From positions 2,170,001 through 2,234,000 of the forward strand of contig NZ_LVWJ02000014.1 of assembly GCF_001625015.1 (NCBI RefSeq): 64,000 nt of DNA, in the 5' to 3' direction. The stretch comes from Lewinella sp. 4G2 (lineage in GTDB: Bacteria > Bacteroidota > Bacteroidia > Chitinophagales > Saprospiraceae). A model generated the notes under the pieces. It was not told where the DNA came from. It saw nothing but the letters and a program-made list of their open reading frames with translations, and did no database searches. Positions 33,417 to 42,084 of the stretch are shown here, in pieces; position 1 is the first letter of the stretch, and each line of letters starts with the position of its first letter. Both the position numbers and the translations under genes were made by a program.

Positions 33417-36368
33417 ATGAAGCTTACTCTAAAACAAATCATGCCCCGCGGGCTGGTCTTGTTCGCTTTGCTATTGGTCAGCCACCTGATGGTCGCCCAA
33501 AGCACGGTGACGGGCACGCTCACGGACGCCGATAGCGGGGACCCGCTGATTGGTGCCTACATCCTCGCCGTGGGGACTTCCACCGGTGCGGTGACCGATT
33601 ACGACGGTAACTACTCCGTCACCGTCCCCGCTGGTGTAACCCAGCTGCAGTTCAGCTACACCGGTTACTCCAATCAGGTGGTGGACATCAACGGCCAGTC
33701 CGTTATCAACCTGGCGATGACCTCCGGCCAGGACCTCGAAGAAGTGGTCGTCATCGGTTACGGTACCGTCAAACGCGACGAAGTGACCGGTGCTGTAGAA
33801 ACGGTCAGCAGTGCCCAATTCAACCAGGGTGCCGTTACCTCCGCTCAGGAACTTGTCTCCGGTAAGGTGGCTGGTGTCCAGATCACCACGGACGGTTCAC
33901 CCGGCGGTGGCGCGGCTATTCGCATTCGTGGTGGCTCTTCGCTGAGTGCGAGCAACGATCCGCTGATCATCATTGACGGCGTCCCCCTCCCCACCGGTGG
34001 CGTGGACGGTAGCCGTAACCCACTTAACCTCATCAACCCGAACGACATCGAGACCTTTACGGTCCTGAAGGATGCTTCCGCCGCCGCCATTTATGGTTCG
34101 CGCGCCTCCAACGGTGTCATCATCATCACCACCAAGAAGGGTAAGGCCGGCGCCGACCTCCGCGTCAGCTACAACGGTAAGGTGGGCGTTGGCTCCGCTA
34201 TCCAAACGCTGGACGTACTGAACGCTGCGGACTACCGCGCGCTCATCGAAGAACGCTTCGGCGCCGAAAGCACGCAGGCTGCTCTCCTCGGTGAGGCCGA
34301 TACGGACTGGCAGGATGAAGTGCTTCAGAACAGCCTCTTCCACGACCACAATGTGGGCCTGAGTGGTGCCATAAAGTCCTTACCCTTCCGCGTATCCGTT
34401 GGGTACACCAACCAGGAAGGCGTCCTGAAGACGGACCAATTCTCCCGTATCACCTACGGTCTGAATGTGAGCCCGAGCTTCTTTGAAAATACACTCCAGA
34501 TCAACGCCGGTATCAAGGGCATTAGCTCTGACAACCACTTCGCGGACCGGGGTGCCATCGGTGCCGCCGCTGCCTTCGACCCCACTCAGCCCGTGCGGGC
34601 GGAGAACGACTTCGGTGGTTACTACTTTACTCCGCAGACGGGTAGTGCTAATCCCAATACGTTAGCGCCGAATAATCCCCTAGCTCTTCTTGAGCAGCGG
34701 GACGATGACTCCAACGTACAGCGTTACATCGCCAACTTTACGGCGGATTACCGCATGCCATTCCTGCCCGCCCTGCGCGCGAACGTGAATATGTCCACGG
34801 ACCGCAGCAATAGCGATGGTACGACGATGATCCCCGACAATGCCGCCTTCGCCTTTGAAGCTGGTGGTTCCGGTGGTTTCATGAGCGAGTACGATGGGGA
34901 GACTTCCTCGAACCTCTTCGAATCCTACCTCAACTACGCGGATGACCTGACCGATGGCGTACGCCTCGACATCATGGGTGGTTACTCCTGGCAGAACTTC
35001 TACCGCGAGAACAGCTTCATGCGCTCCGACCTTGACGGTAGTGACCCCGAGATGGACGATTCCGCCAGCGAGTACTTCCTGGTTTCCCTCTTCAGCCGGG
35101 CCATCCTGACGCTCAATGATCGCCTCACGCTGACCGGTACCCTCCGCCGTGATGCCTCTTCCCGGTTCAATGCGGACAACCGCGCCGAGATCTTCCCTGG
35201 TGCATCCGCGGGCTACAACCTGATCGATCTGGACGACAACTTGAAGGGCCTCAACTTCCTGAAACTACGCGTCGGTTATGGATTGACGGGCCAGCAGGAA
35301 GTGGGTGGTGTCTACCCCTCACAGGCGCAGTACCTGGGTAGCCAGGAGAACGCTCGTTACCCGTTCGGTGGCCGCTTCATTACGACGCTGCGCCCCGAAG
35401 GCTACAACGCTAACCTCAAGTGGGAAGAGACCACTACCCTCAACTTTGGGGTGGACGCCGGTTTCTTCAACGACCGCCTGACCGGTTCGGTGGACGTCTA
35501 CCAACGTGAGACTTCCGACCTCCTGAACTTCATCCCCGTACCCGCCGGTACGAATCTGACCAACTTCATCACCTCTAACGTAGGTGATCTGGAAGTCCGT
35601 GGTTTTGAACTTGCCCTCTCCGGTGATGCCATCAGTACCGAGAAGAGTACGCTCTCGCTCAGTGCCAACTTCACGGTCAACCAAGTGGAGATTACCCGCC
35701 TGACTGCAACGGAAGACCCTGACTACATCGGCGTCCCCGTCGGTGGTATCGCCGGTGGTGTAGGTAACAACATCCAGATCCACAGCGTGGGCTTTGCACC
35801 TAATACCTTCTACGTATACGAGCAGGTGTACGATGAAAGCGGTACCCCCGTCGAAGGCGTTTACGTGGACCGTAACGGTGACGGCACCGTTGATGAAAAT
35901 GACCTGTACCGCTACGAGAACCCCGCTGCTCAGTCCTTCCTCGGATTGACGGCTAACTACCGCTACAACAATTTCGACCTCAGCTTCGCGGGCCGGGCCA
36001 GTTTCGGTAACTACGTGTACGACAACAACCTCTCCAACCGCGCGCTGTACAGCCAGCTGGCGAATAGCAACGGTTTCCTGACGAACACCATCCCCGCCAT
36101 TCGCGACGTGGACTTCAACGATGCCCAGTATTTCTCTGACCTCTACGTACGGGATGCGTCGTTCTTCCGACTCGACCACATCACTGCGGGGTATAACTTT
36201 GCCGACCTGATCGGTGAGGGAAGTTCCATCCGCACCTACATCACGGTGCAGAACCCACTTTTGATCACTGACTACGAGGGCATCGACCCGGAAGTATTTG
36301 GTGGTATTGACAACAACATTTATCCACGAGCCCGCACCATCCTCTTCGGAGTAGGTGCCAGCTTCTAA
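33417..36368 (+). CDS. SusC/RagA-family TonB-linked outer membrane transporter
   Basis: 983 residues. A signal peptide (LVLFALLLVSHLMVAQ) precedes a carboxypeptidase-regulatory-like domain (about 27-105; VTGTLTDADSGDPLIGAYI), the TonB-box/linker region with EEVVVIGYGTVKRDEVTGAV, the plug domain (about 115-240; SGKVAGVQITTDGSPGGGA, IRIRGGSSL, ILKDASAAAIYGSRASNGVI-like segment) and a long beta-barrel ending GASF with a terminal aromatic. It imports oligosaccharides across the outer membrane with its SusD partner, encoded 12 bases downstream. An in-frame ATG at 33327 lies upstream of the promoter and is rejected. The GH53 gene in the locus suggests beta-1,4-galactan fragments as cargo. Confidence 0.93.
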   Translation: MKLTLKQIMPRGLVLFALLLVSHLMVAQSTVTGTLTDADSGDPLIGAYILAVGTSTGAVTDYDGNYSVTVPAGVTQLQFSYTGYSNQVVDINGQSVINLAMTSGQDLEEVVVIGYGTVKRDEVTGAVETVSSAQFNQGAVTSAQELVSGKVAGVQITTDGSPGGGAAIRIRGGSSLSASNDPLIIIDGVPLPTGGVDGSRNPLNLINPNDIETFTVLKDASAAAIYGSRASNGVIIITTKKGKAGADLRVSYNGKVGVGSAIQTLDVLNAADYRALIEERFGAESTQAALLGEADTDWQDEVLQNSLFHDHNVGLSGAIKSLPFRVSVGYTNQEGVLKTDQFSRITYGLNVSPSFFENTLQINAGIKGISSDNHFADRGAIGAAAAFDPTQPVRAENDFGGYYFTPQTGSANPNTLAPNNPLALLEQRDDDSNVQRYIANFTADYRMPFLPALRANVNMSTDRSNSDGTTMIPDNAAFAFEAGGSGGFMSEYDGETSSNLFESYLNYADDLTDGVRLDIMGGYSWQNFYRENSFMRSDLDGSDPEMDDSASEYFLVSLFSRAILTLNDRLTLTGTLRRDASSRFNADNRAEIFPGASAGYNLIDLDDNLKGLNFLKLRVGYGLTGQQEVGGVYPSQAQYLGSQENARYPFGGRFITTLRPEGYNANLKWEETTTLNFGVDAGFFNDRLTGSVDVYQRETSDLLNFIPVPAGTNLTNFITSNVGDLEVRGFELALSGDAISTEKSTLSLSANFTVNQVEITRLTATEDPDYIGVPVGGIAGGVGNNIQIHSVGFAPNTFYVYEQVYDESGTPVEGVYVDRNGDGTVDENDLYRYENPAAQSFLGLTANYRYNNFDLSFAGRASFGNYVYDNNLSNRALYSQLANSNGFLTNTIPAIRDVDFNDAQYFSDLYVRDASFFRLDHITAGYNFADLIGEGSSIRTYITVQNPLLITDYEGIDPEVFGGIDNNIYPRARTILFGVGASF

Positions 36369-36380
36369 TAGTAAACTATC

Positions 36381-38591
36381 ATGCAAAAATTAGGAACACT
36401 CTCCCGCAGCCTGTTGCTGCTCCTGTTGATGACCGGTTTCACCGCGTGTTTCAACGATCTCGACACCGTCCCGCTGGACGAGGATGTACAAACGGCTAAC
36501 GTCGTTTACGACAGCCCCGAAGCTTACGAGCAGGTACTGGCCAAGCTTTACGCTGGTCTTGCCCTCAGTGGCCAGCAGGGCCCCGCCGGGCAGCCGGATA
36601 TTGCCGGTATTGACGAAGGTTTCTCTACCTACCTCCGCCAGTACTGGAAGATCCAGGAACTCCCCACGGACGAGGCGGTCATCGCCTGGAACGACGGTAA
36701 TATCCACGACTACGAGGATATGGACTGGACGCCCTCCAACGAATTCATCACGGCCATGTACAACCGTATCTTTTACCAGATCACGTTGGCCAATGAATTC
36801 ATTCGGGAGTCTTCGGACGACAAACTGAACAGCCGCGGCCAGTCCGGTATCGCCGATCAGATTTCTCAATTCCGTGCCGAAGCCCGCCTGCTGCGCGCCC
36901 TCAGTTACTACCACGCGCTGGATCTCTTCCGCAACGTGCCATTCGTAACCGAAGAGGATGCCGTCGGTGCCTTCTTCCCCGAGCAGATCAACGCAGACAA
37001 TCTCTTCGACTACGTAGAGAGCGAAGTGCTCGCCGTAGAAAGTGAGCTCGCCGAGCCACGCATGAATGACTACGGCCGCCTTGACAAAGCCGCAGCGTGG
37101 ATGTTGCTTTCCAAGCTCTACCTCAACGCTGAGGTTTACAATGGCACCCAGCGCTACGATGATGTCGTGACGTACACGCAGCGCGTCATCGACGCCGGCT
37201 ACGAGTTGGAGCCTGACTACGCTAACCTTTACGTAGCGGACAACAACACTAGCCCCGAGGTGATCTTCCCCATCATTTTCGACGGTGACTTCACCCGCAC
37301 CTGGGGTGGGATGACCTTTATTACCCACGCGGCGGTCGGGGGTTCCATGGACCCGCTCGCCTTTGGCCTCGACGGTGGCTGGGGTGGTACCCGCACGACC
37401 AGCGCCCTTGTAGAAAAATTCCCCTCCGTTGGTGGTGGTGGCATTGTGGTACAGGAGCCCGTGGATATGGCAACTAGCCTGTCCGTACTGAATGTCCCCG
37501 GTGCTTACCAAGGTTGGAACCCTGAGGACAACAGTACCGTACTCGTGGCTGACAACGCAGACAATCCTGATGCTTACACTGGTTTCATCTACTTCCCCGA
37601 AGGACTGGATTCCTACGAATTCAAGGTAGCGCGTGGTACCTGGGATGATTCATTCGGTATTGATGGTGACGGAAATGTCTCCGCCTCCGGTGGCAACTTC
37701 TCCGTAGAAGGCCCCGGCGTTTACCGCGCCGAGATCGACTTGGCGGCCATGACGGCCAACATATACCAGGTGCAGTTTGGCGTCATCGGTAGCGCAACCC
37801 TCGGCGGTTGGGACAGCGACCAGGACATGACTTGGAACGCTGAAATCGAAGCTTTCGAAATTACCACTCCACTGACAGCGGGCAACGAATTCAAATTCCG
37901 CGCCAACGACGATTGGGGACTCAACTTCGGTGACAACGATACGGACGGTACGTTGGAAGTGAACGGTGCCAACATTCCTAACGTACAGGGTGGCACTTAC
38001 CGCATCCGTTTGTTCCTCAACAGCTCCAAGGCTTACACCTACAGCATCGACGTCCCGGCTTCCGATAGCCGCGCGATGTTCTTTACGGAAGGCCAGACCC
38101 TCGAGATTGACGACGTGTTTGAATTCACGCAAGGGTACGCCATTACCAAGTTCAAGAACGTAACCCGCGACGGTACGGTGGGTGCTGATTTGACCTTCCC
38201 CGATACGGACTTCATGCTCTTCCGCCTCGGAGACGCTTACCTGATGTATGCCGAAGCCGTTCTCCGTGGGGGTAATGGTGACAGCGATCTAGCACTCGAG
38301 TACGTGAACCGCTTGCGCCAGCGTGCCTACGGTGGTGAATCCGGCAACGTTCAGCGCAGCGAATTTGATCTGCCCTTCATCCTCGACGAGCGCGCTCGCG
38401 AGCTGTACTGGGAAGGCCACCGCCGCACGGACCTCGTCCGCTTCGGCCTCTTCACCAGCGGTGATTACGTATGGCCGCTCAAAGGTGGTACGCCTGAGGG
38501 AACCGGCGTCGCGGATTTCCGCAACGTATACCCGATCCCCGCCGCCGATATCGGTGCTAACCCTAATCTCACCCAGAACGAGGGTTACTAA
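36381..38591 (+). CDS. SusD/RagB-family lipoprotein with inserted SusE/F-like binding modules
   Basis: 736 residues, about 190 more than a normal SusD. Lipobox FTAC near residue 23. SusD helical core about 30-365 (ISQFRAEARLLRALSYYHALDLFRNVPFV, AAWMLLSKLYLNAEVY). From about 366 to 556 comes VPGAYQGWNPED through FGVIGSATLGGWDSD and FKFRANDDWGLNFGDND, the same two-module pattern found in the SusE/F gene just downstream. The SusD fold then resumes (DSRAMFFTEGQTLEIDD, FRLGDAYLMYAEAVLRGG, FILDERARELYWEGHRRTDLVRFG). So the insertion sits between two halves of an otherwise intact SusD. It is the lid of the SusC transporter; the extra modules probably bind glycan. Confidence 0.9.
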   Translation: MQKLGTLSRSLLLLLLMTGFTACFNDLDTVPLDEDVQTANVVYDSPEAYEQVLAKLYAGLALSGQQGPAGQPDIAGIDEGFSTYLRQYWKIQELPTDEAVIAWNDGNIHDYEDMDWTPSNEFITAMYNRIFYQITLANEFIRESSDDKLNSRGQSGIADQISQFRAEARLLRALSYYHALDLFRNVPFVTEEDAVGAFFPEQINADNLFDYVESEVLAVESELAEPRMNDYGRLDKAAAWMLLSKLYLNAEVYNGTQRYDDVVTYTQRVIDAGYELEPDYANLYVADNNTSPEVIFPIIFDGDFTRTWGGMTFITHAAVGGSMDPLAFGLDGGWGGTRTTSALVEKFPSVGGGGIVVQEPVDMATSLSVLNVPGAYQGWNPEDNSTVLVADNADNPDAYTGFIYFPEGLDSYEFKVARGTWDDSFGIDGDGNVSASGGNFSVEGPGVYRAEIDLAAMTANIYQVQFGVIGSATLGGWDSDQDMTWNAEIEAFEITTPLTAGNEFKFRANDDWGLNFGDNDTDGTLEVNGANIPNVQGGTYRIRLFLNSSKAYTYSIDVPASDSRAMFFTEGQTLEIDDVFEFTQGYAITKFKNVTRDGTVGADLTFPDTDFMLFRLGDAYLMYAEAVLRGGNGDSDLALEYVNRLRQRAYGGESGNVQRSEFDLPFILDERARELYWEGHRRTDLVRFGLFTSGDYVWPLKGGTPEGTGVADFRNVYPIPAADIGANPNLTQNEGY

Positions 38592-38602
38592 TTCAAATCA
38601 TC

Positions 38603-38643
38603 CGATCAAGGGGGCTGGTAAATCATTGCCAGCCCCCCGATCG
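38603..38643. terminator. strong hairpin between susD and susE genes
   Basis: CGATC then GGGGGCTGG pairs with CCAGCCCCC then GATCG around a short AT-rich loop, followed by AAAAATAAAT. A stem this strong in an operon may cut transcription so that susC/susD are made in excess over the downstream genes, or may protect the 3' end. Confidence 0.6.
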
Positions 38644-38656
38644 AAAAATAAATATC

Positions 38657-39733
38657 ATGTTTAAGCAATCAATTTATTTGCTGGCGATCATGTTGGTTTT
38701 CGGATTTTCGTCCTGTGCGGATGAGGACCGTGACCCCGTGCTGCGCCTTGGTGATGCCGCATCTATCTCCGCCCCGGAAGATGGTGCTATTTTCATCGTG
38801 ACGGAAGAGAATTTAGGTGAGGATATGACCACCTTCTCCTGGAGCGCCGCCGACTTTGGCGTTGCTACTGCCGTCAATTACATCCTGGAAGCAGACCTGG
38901 CGGGAAACGACTTCGCTGACCCCATCCGCCTGGTGCCCAGCACGACGGCTACTGACGGCTCCATTACCTACGCTACCGTGAACAGCTTTTTGCTGGGCCG
39001 CGAGGTAGCTCCCGGTACCCCCACCGAGATCCAAACCCGCGTGCGGGCATTCGTCGGCCGCGCGGAGGATGGCAACGAAACCGTTTCCAGCGTAACAACT
39101 CTCGTAGTAACGCCCTTCGAAGCTGCCCGTGAATTCCCGCAGTACTACGTCCCCGGTGCGTACCAGGGCTGGTCGCCCGGCGCGGATAACGTTGGTCGTC
39201 TTTATTCCATCGATGACAATGGTGTTTACCGTGGTTTCGTCAATTTTGGCAACGAAGGTTCTGAGTACAAGATCACCGATCAAGCGAACTGGGACAACGG
39301 TATTTTTGGCGCATCCGGTGAAGAAGGTGTGTTGACCTCCCCCGGTGACAACCTTGTATCCCCCGGCACTGGATTCCACTACTTGGATTTCAACGTCAAT
39401 GACCTTTCATTTACCCAAACGGCCACGTCCTGGGGCATCATCGGTAGCGGTACCCCGACTGGTTGGGATAGCGATACCGATCTTGTTTTCAACGAGGCAG
39501 ATGGTACCCTCAGCATCACCCTCGATCTTCTTGGCGGGCAGGATGCCGATGGCAACGACTACGCCTTCAAGTTCCGCGCCAACGACGCCTGGGATACGGA
39601 CTTCGGTGACAACGATGCCGACGGTACCCTCGATTTCGGTGGAGCTAACATTGCCATCGCCGAATCTGGCAACTATACCGTCACGATGAATCTCCAGCAG
39701 GCGATTCCGACATACACGATCGTGAAGAACTAG
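38657..39733 (+). CDS. SusE/SusF-family outer membrane carbohydrate-binding lipoprotein
   Basis: 358 residues. Lipobox FSSC near residue 20. N-terminal SusE domain (about 25-155; FSWSAADFGVATAVNYILEAD, an Ig-like fold), then two starch-binding-type modules: VPGAYQGWSPGADN (about 168) and WGIIGSGTPTGWDSD (about 258) ending with FKFRANDAWDTDFGDND and NYTVTMNLQQAIPTYTI. It is held on the cell surface and helps capture glycan for SusC/SusD. The two modules are close relatives of those inserted in the neighbouring SusD. Confidence 0.88.
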   Translation: MFKQSIYLLAIMLVFGFSSCADEDRDPVLRLGDAASISAPEDGAIFIVTEENLGEDMTTFSWSAADFGVATAVNYILEADLAGNDFADPIRLVPSTTATDGSITYATVNSFLLGREVAPGTPTEIQTRVRAFVGRAEDGNETVSSVTTLVVTPFEAAREFPQYYVPGAYQGWSPGADNVGRLYSIDDNGVYRGFVNFGNEGSEYKITDQANWDNGIFGASGEEGVLTSPGDNLVSPGTGFHYLDFNVNDLSFTQTATSWGIIGSGTPTGWDSDTDLVFNEADGTLSITLDLLGGQDADGNDYAFKFRANDAWDTDFGDNDADGTLDFGGANIAIAESGNYTVTMNLQQAIPTYTIVKN

Positions 39734-39756
39734 GCAGGACCGCCGTTCTTTCATCT

Positions 39757-39774
39757 GGGCGCTGCCGCGGGTGC
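39757..39774 (+). repeat. dispersed 18-bp motif, copy 9 (intergenic)
   Basis: GGGCGCTGCCGCGGGTGC (G variant), 23 bases after the SusE/F stop; faces copy 10. Confidence 0.85.
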
Positions 39775-39830
39775 GAAGTAATGGGTAATTGGCCGGGGGA
39801 TTTATCCTTTGCCGTACTACCCTTTACCTT

Positions 39831-39848
39831 GCACCTGCGGCAGCGCCC
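39831..39848 (-). repeat. dispersed 18-bp motif, copy 10 (intergenic)
   Basis: GCACCTGCGGCAGCGCCC, inverted relative to copy 9 and 56 bases from it; 29 bases before the GH53 start. Copies 9 and 10 can pair as an 18-bp stem with one G-T type mismatch. Confidence 0.85.
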
Positions 39849-39877
39849 TTTTTATTTGACACCTAACGTCCGATACC

Positions 39878-41281
39878 ATGAGAGTTCTCATCCTTGTTTT
39901 GGCTACACTTAGTAACCTATGCCTGACCGCACAATCAGAGTTTCTGACTGGCGCGGACCTGAGTTACGTTAATGAGATGGAGGATTGCGGGGTGACTTAC
40001 AAAGTGGATAACGAAGAAAAGGACCCTTATGAAATCTTTGCCGATGCCGGAACCGGGATGGTCCGCCTTCGCCTGTGGCACACGCCCGCGTGGTACGATA
40101 CGCTGAATGCCGGGCGGCGCTACAGTGATTTAAATGATGTGAAAAAGAGTATTGGCCGGGCCAAAGCCGCGGGAATGCAAGTACTGCTGGACTTTCACCT
40201 GACGGACTTTTGGGCGGATCCAAGTAGGCAGATCGTCCCCGCCGCCTGGGCGGAGGTGGTGGACGATACCGAGGTGTTGGGTGATTCCGTATACAACTAC
40301 GTCAATAGCACCTTGCTGGAGTTGCACGCCGAAGGCCTCTTGCCGGACATGGTGCAAGTGGGTAACGAGACCAACAAGGGCATCCTGCAATCCGAAGTGG
40401 CGGATGCGAGCGGTTTTGTACTGGACTGGCCAAGGAATGCCGCCCTCTTCAACCGGGGGATTAAGGCCGTGCGGGATGCCAGCGCGGAAGCCGAAACACC
40501 GATCAAGGTGGCGCTGCACGTGGCCGGGCCAGAGAATGCTGGGTGGCTCTTTGCCGGCTTTAAGGAGCACGGCGTTACGGATTTTGATGTCATTGGCCTA
40601 TCCTACTACTGGGCCTGGCACCAACCGACGACGATTCAGCGGACCGGGCAGATCATCGCCGATCTGAAGCGTACCTATAGTAAGGAGGTAATGATCTTCG
40701 AAACGGGCTACATCTGGACGATGGACAGTAATGATTCAGCGGACAACATCATCGGTTCCGTGCAATCCGGATACGCACCGGCGACCACCGAAAACCAACG
40801 GCAGTGGCTGATTGACCTGACTCAGGAAGTATACGACCGGGGAGGATTGGGTGTCCTTTACTGGGAGCCGGCTTGGGTATCCTCCACCTGTTTTACACCG
40901 TGGGGACAGGGTTCACACCAAGAGCACGCGGCTTTCTTCGATTTCGATACGAATCTCCACGAACGGGGTGGGGCTGACTTTTTGGGTTACGACTATCAGA
41001 ATAGCACTTCCGTCACCACGCCGGCTGATGGCGCACCGTACCGGTTCACTTACCAACCGGAGGTGCGGGACATCTGGATGATGGGCCCATCCGAAAATTC
41101 AGCGCAGGCAGTTGAGTTATTGATTACCGATACGTTGGGGAGGCGCATTGAATCCGTTACTCTGACCGCTCGCGGAGACGGTGCATTCGCCGGGCGGTAC
41201 CGGACGGACTTGCGAGGGACATTTGTCGTCACGGCCGTTCTGGAAGGCCAAGTATTGGGGAGCGGATTGTTGATATTCTAG
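39878..41281 (+). CDS. GH53 arabinogalactan endo-beta-1,4-galactanase
   Basis: 467 residues with a signal peptide (VLILVLATLSNLCLTAQ). GH53 TIM barrel about 22-370: FLTGADLSYV, VRLRLWHTPAW, LLDFHLTDFWADP, the acid/base Glu in VQVGNETNKG (E164) and the nucleophile Glu in IFETGY (E275), with LSYYWAW and LYWEPAWVS as further family marks. It hydrolyses beta-1,4-galactan internally. A beta-rich tail (about 385-467; MMGPSENSAQAVELLI to GSGLLIF) may be a sorting or binding domain. With the upstream SusC/D/E genes it makes a galactan locus like those of Bacteroides, with GH53 as the surface or periplasmic endo-enzyme. Confidence 0.92.
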   Translation: MRVLILVLATLSNLCLTAQSEFLTGADLSYVNEMEDCGVTYKVDNEEKDPYEIFADAGTGMVRLRLWHTPAWYDTLNAGRRYSDLNDVKKSIGRAKAAGMQVLLDFHLTDFWADPSRQIVPAAWAEVVDDTEVLGDSVYNYVNSTLLELHAEGLLPDMVQVGNETNKGILQSEVADASGFVLDWPRNAALFNRGIKAVRDASAEAETPIKVALHVAGPENAGWLFAGFKEHGVTDFDVIGLSYYWAWHQPTTIQRTGQIIADLKRTYSKEVMIFETGYIWTMDSNDSADNIIGSVQSGYAPATTENQRQWLIDLTQEVYDRGGLGVLYWEPAWVSSTCFTPWGQGSHQEHAAFFDFDTNLHERGGADFLGYDYQNSTSVTTPADGAPYRFTYQPEVRDIWMMGPSENSAQAVELLITDTLGRRIESVTLTARGDGAFAGRYRTDLRGTFVVTAVLEGQVLGSGLLIF

Positions 41282-41391
41282 GTGCCGGGCGGTTGATCCG
41301 GTTGTGGTAGAAGCGATGAAGGATAGTTCATATGAAGAATGGTCCATGCTTAAACCGGGCGGAATGGTAGGTAGGGTAGGGCTGCGCGCCC

Positions 41392-41399
41392 TATCTTTG
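41392..41399 (+). promoter_or_regulatory. promoter -7 element for cysC
   Basis: TATCTTTG matches TAnnTTTG, 35 bases before the cysC ATG. Confidence 0.55.
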
Positions 41400-41434
41400 C
41401 ACAACTTTTAAGCAAAGCCCCCCCAGCTCCGTAT

Positions 41435-42031
41435 ATGGCCGACAACATTCACCCCGTATTTGATCGCATGGTTCCCCGTTCCGAACGGGAGGCACGTAAC
41501 GGGCACGTTGGTGGAGTGTTCTGGCTAACCGGGCTTTCGGGTAGTGGTAAGTCTACCATCGCTACCGCCGCCGAGCGCTTGCTTTTTGATGCCGGCCATC
41601 ACGTTGTGTTGCTGGATGGTGACAACATCCGTAGCGGCCTTTGTAATAATCTGGGCTTCAGTCTGGAGGATCGGCAGGAGAACATCCGCCGAATCGCCGA
41701 GGTGGCTAAACTCTTCGCCGTTTCTGGCGCGATCGTCATGTGCTCCTTCGTGAGCCCAACTCGGAAGATCCGCAGTATGGCCGGTAAGATCATTGGTTTG
41801 CAGGATTTTTACGAAGTGTTCGTCAACACCCCGTTGGAGATTTGTGAGCAACGTGATGTGAAGGGGCTTTACGCCAAAGCCCGCCGGGGTGAAATCAAAG
41901 GTTTTACGGGTATCGACAGCCCGTACGAGGCTCCGGAAGACCCATTTTTAGATCTGCGGACGGCGGACCTCACCGTTGAGGATGCCGCTGCCCAGCTCGT
42001 GAATACCATAAACAATCAATTGGTTTCTTGA
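41435..42031 (+). CDS. cysC: adenylyl-sulfate (APS) kinase
   Basis: 198 residues. Phosphorylates APS with ATP to PAPS. Walker A GLSGSGKST near residue 33, LLDGDNIRSGL (APS-binding), FSLEDRQENIRRIAEV, FVSPTRKIR and the lid/DGD-loop region GLYAKARRGEIKGFTGIDSPYE are all in order and intact. It begins the cysC-cysD-cysN group, with cysD 53 bases after it. Confidence 0.95.
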   Translation: MADNIHPVFDRMVPRSEREARNGHVGGVFWLTGLSGSGKSTIATAAERLLFDAGHHVVLLDGDNIRSGLCNNLGFSLEDRQENIRRIAEVAKLFAVSGAIVMCSFVSPTRKIRSMAGKIIGLQDFYEVFVNTPLEICEQRDVKGLYAKARRGEIKGFTGIDSPYEAPEDPFLDLRTADLTVEDAAAQLVNTINNQLVS

Positions 42032-42084
42032 GGAGCTGAAGCCCCCTCCATAACCAAGCCTGAGAATAGCATAACCGACCACCG

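Noticed and set aside
35319-37511. Long open frames (355 and 373 codons) on the minus strand opposite susC and susD
   Set aside because: They are exact shadows of strongly supported plus-strand genes; high GC at third positions removes stop codons on the opposite strand. Their products show no motif and no signal.
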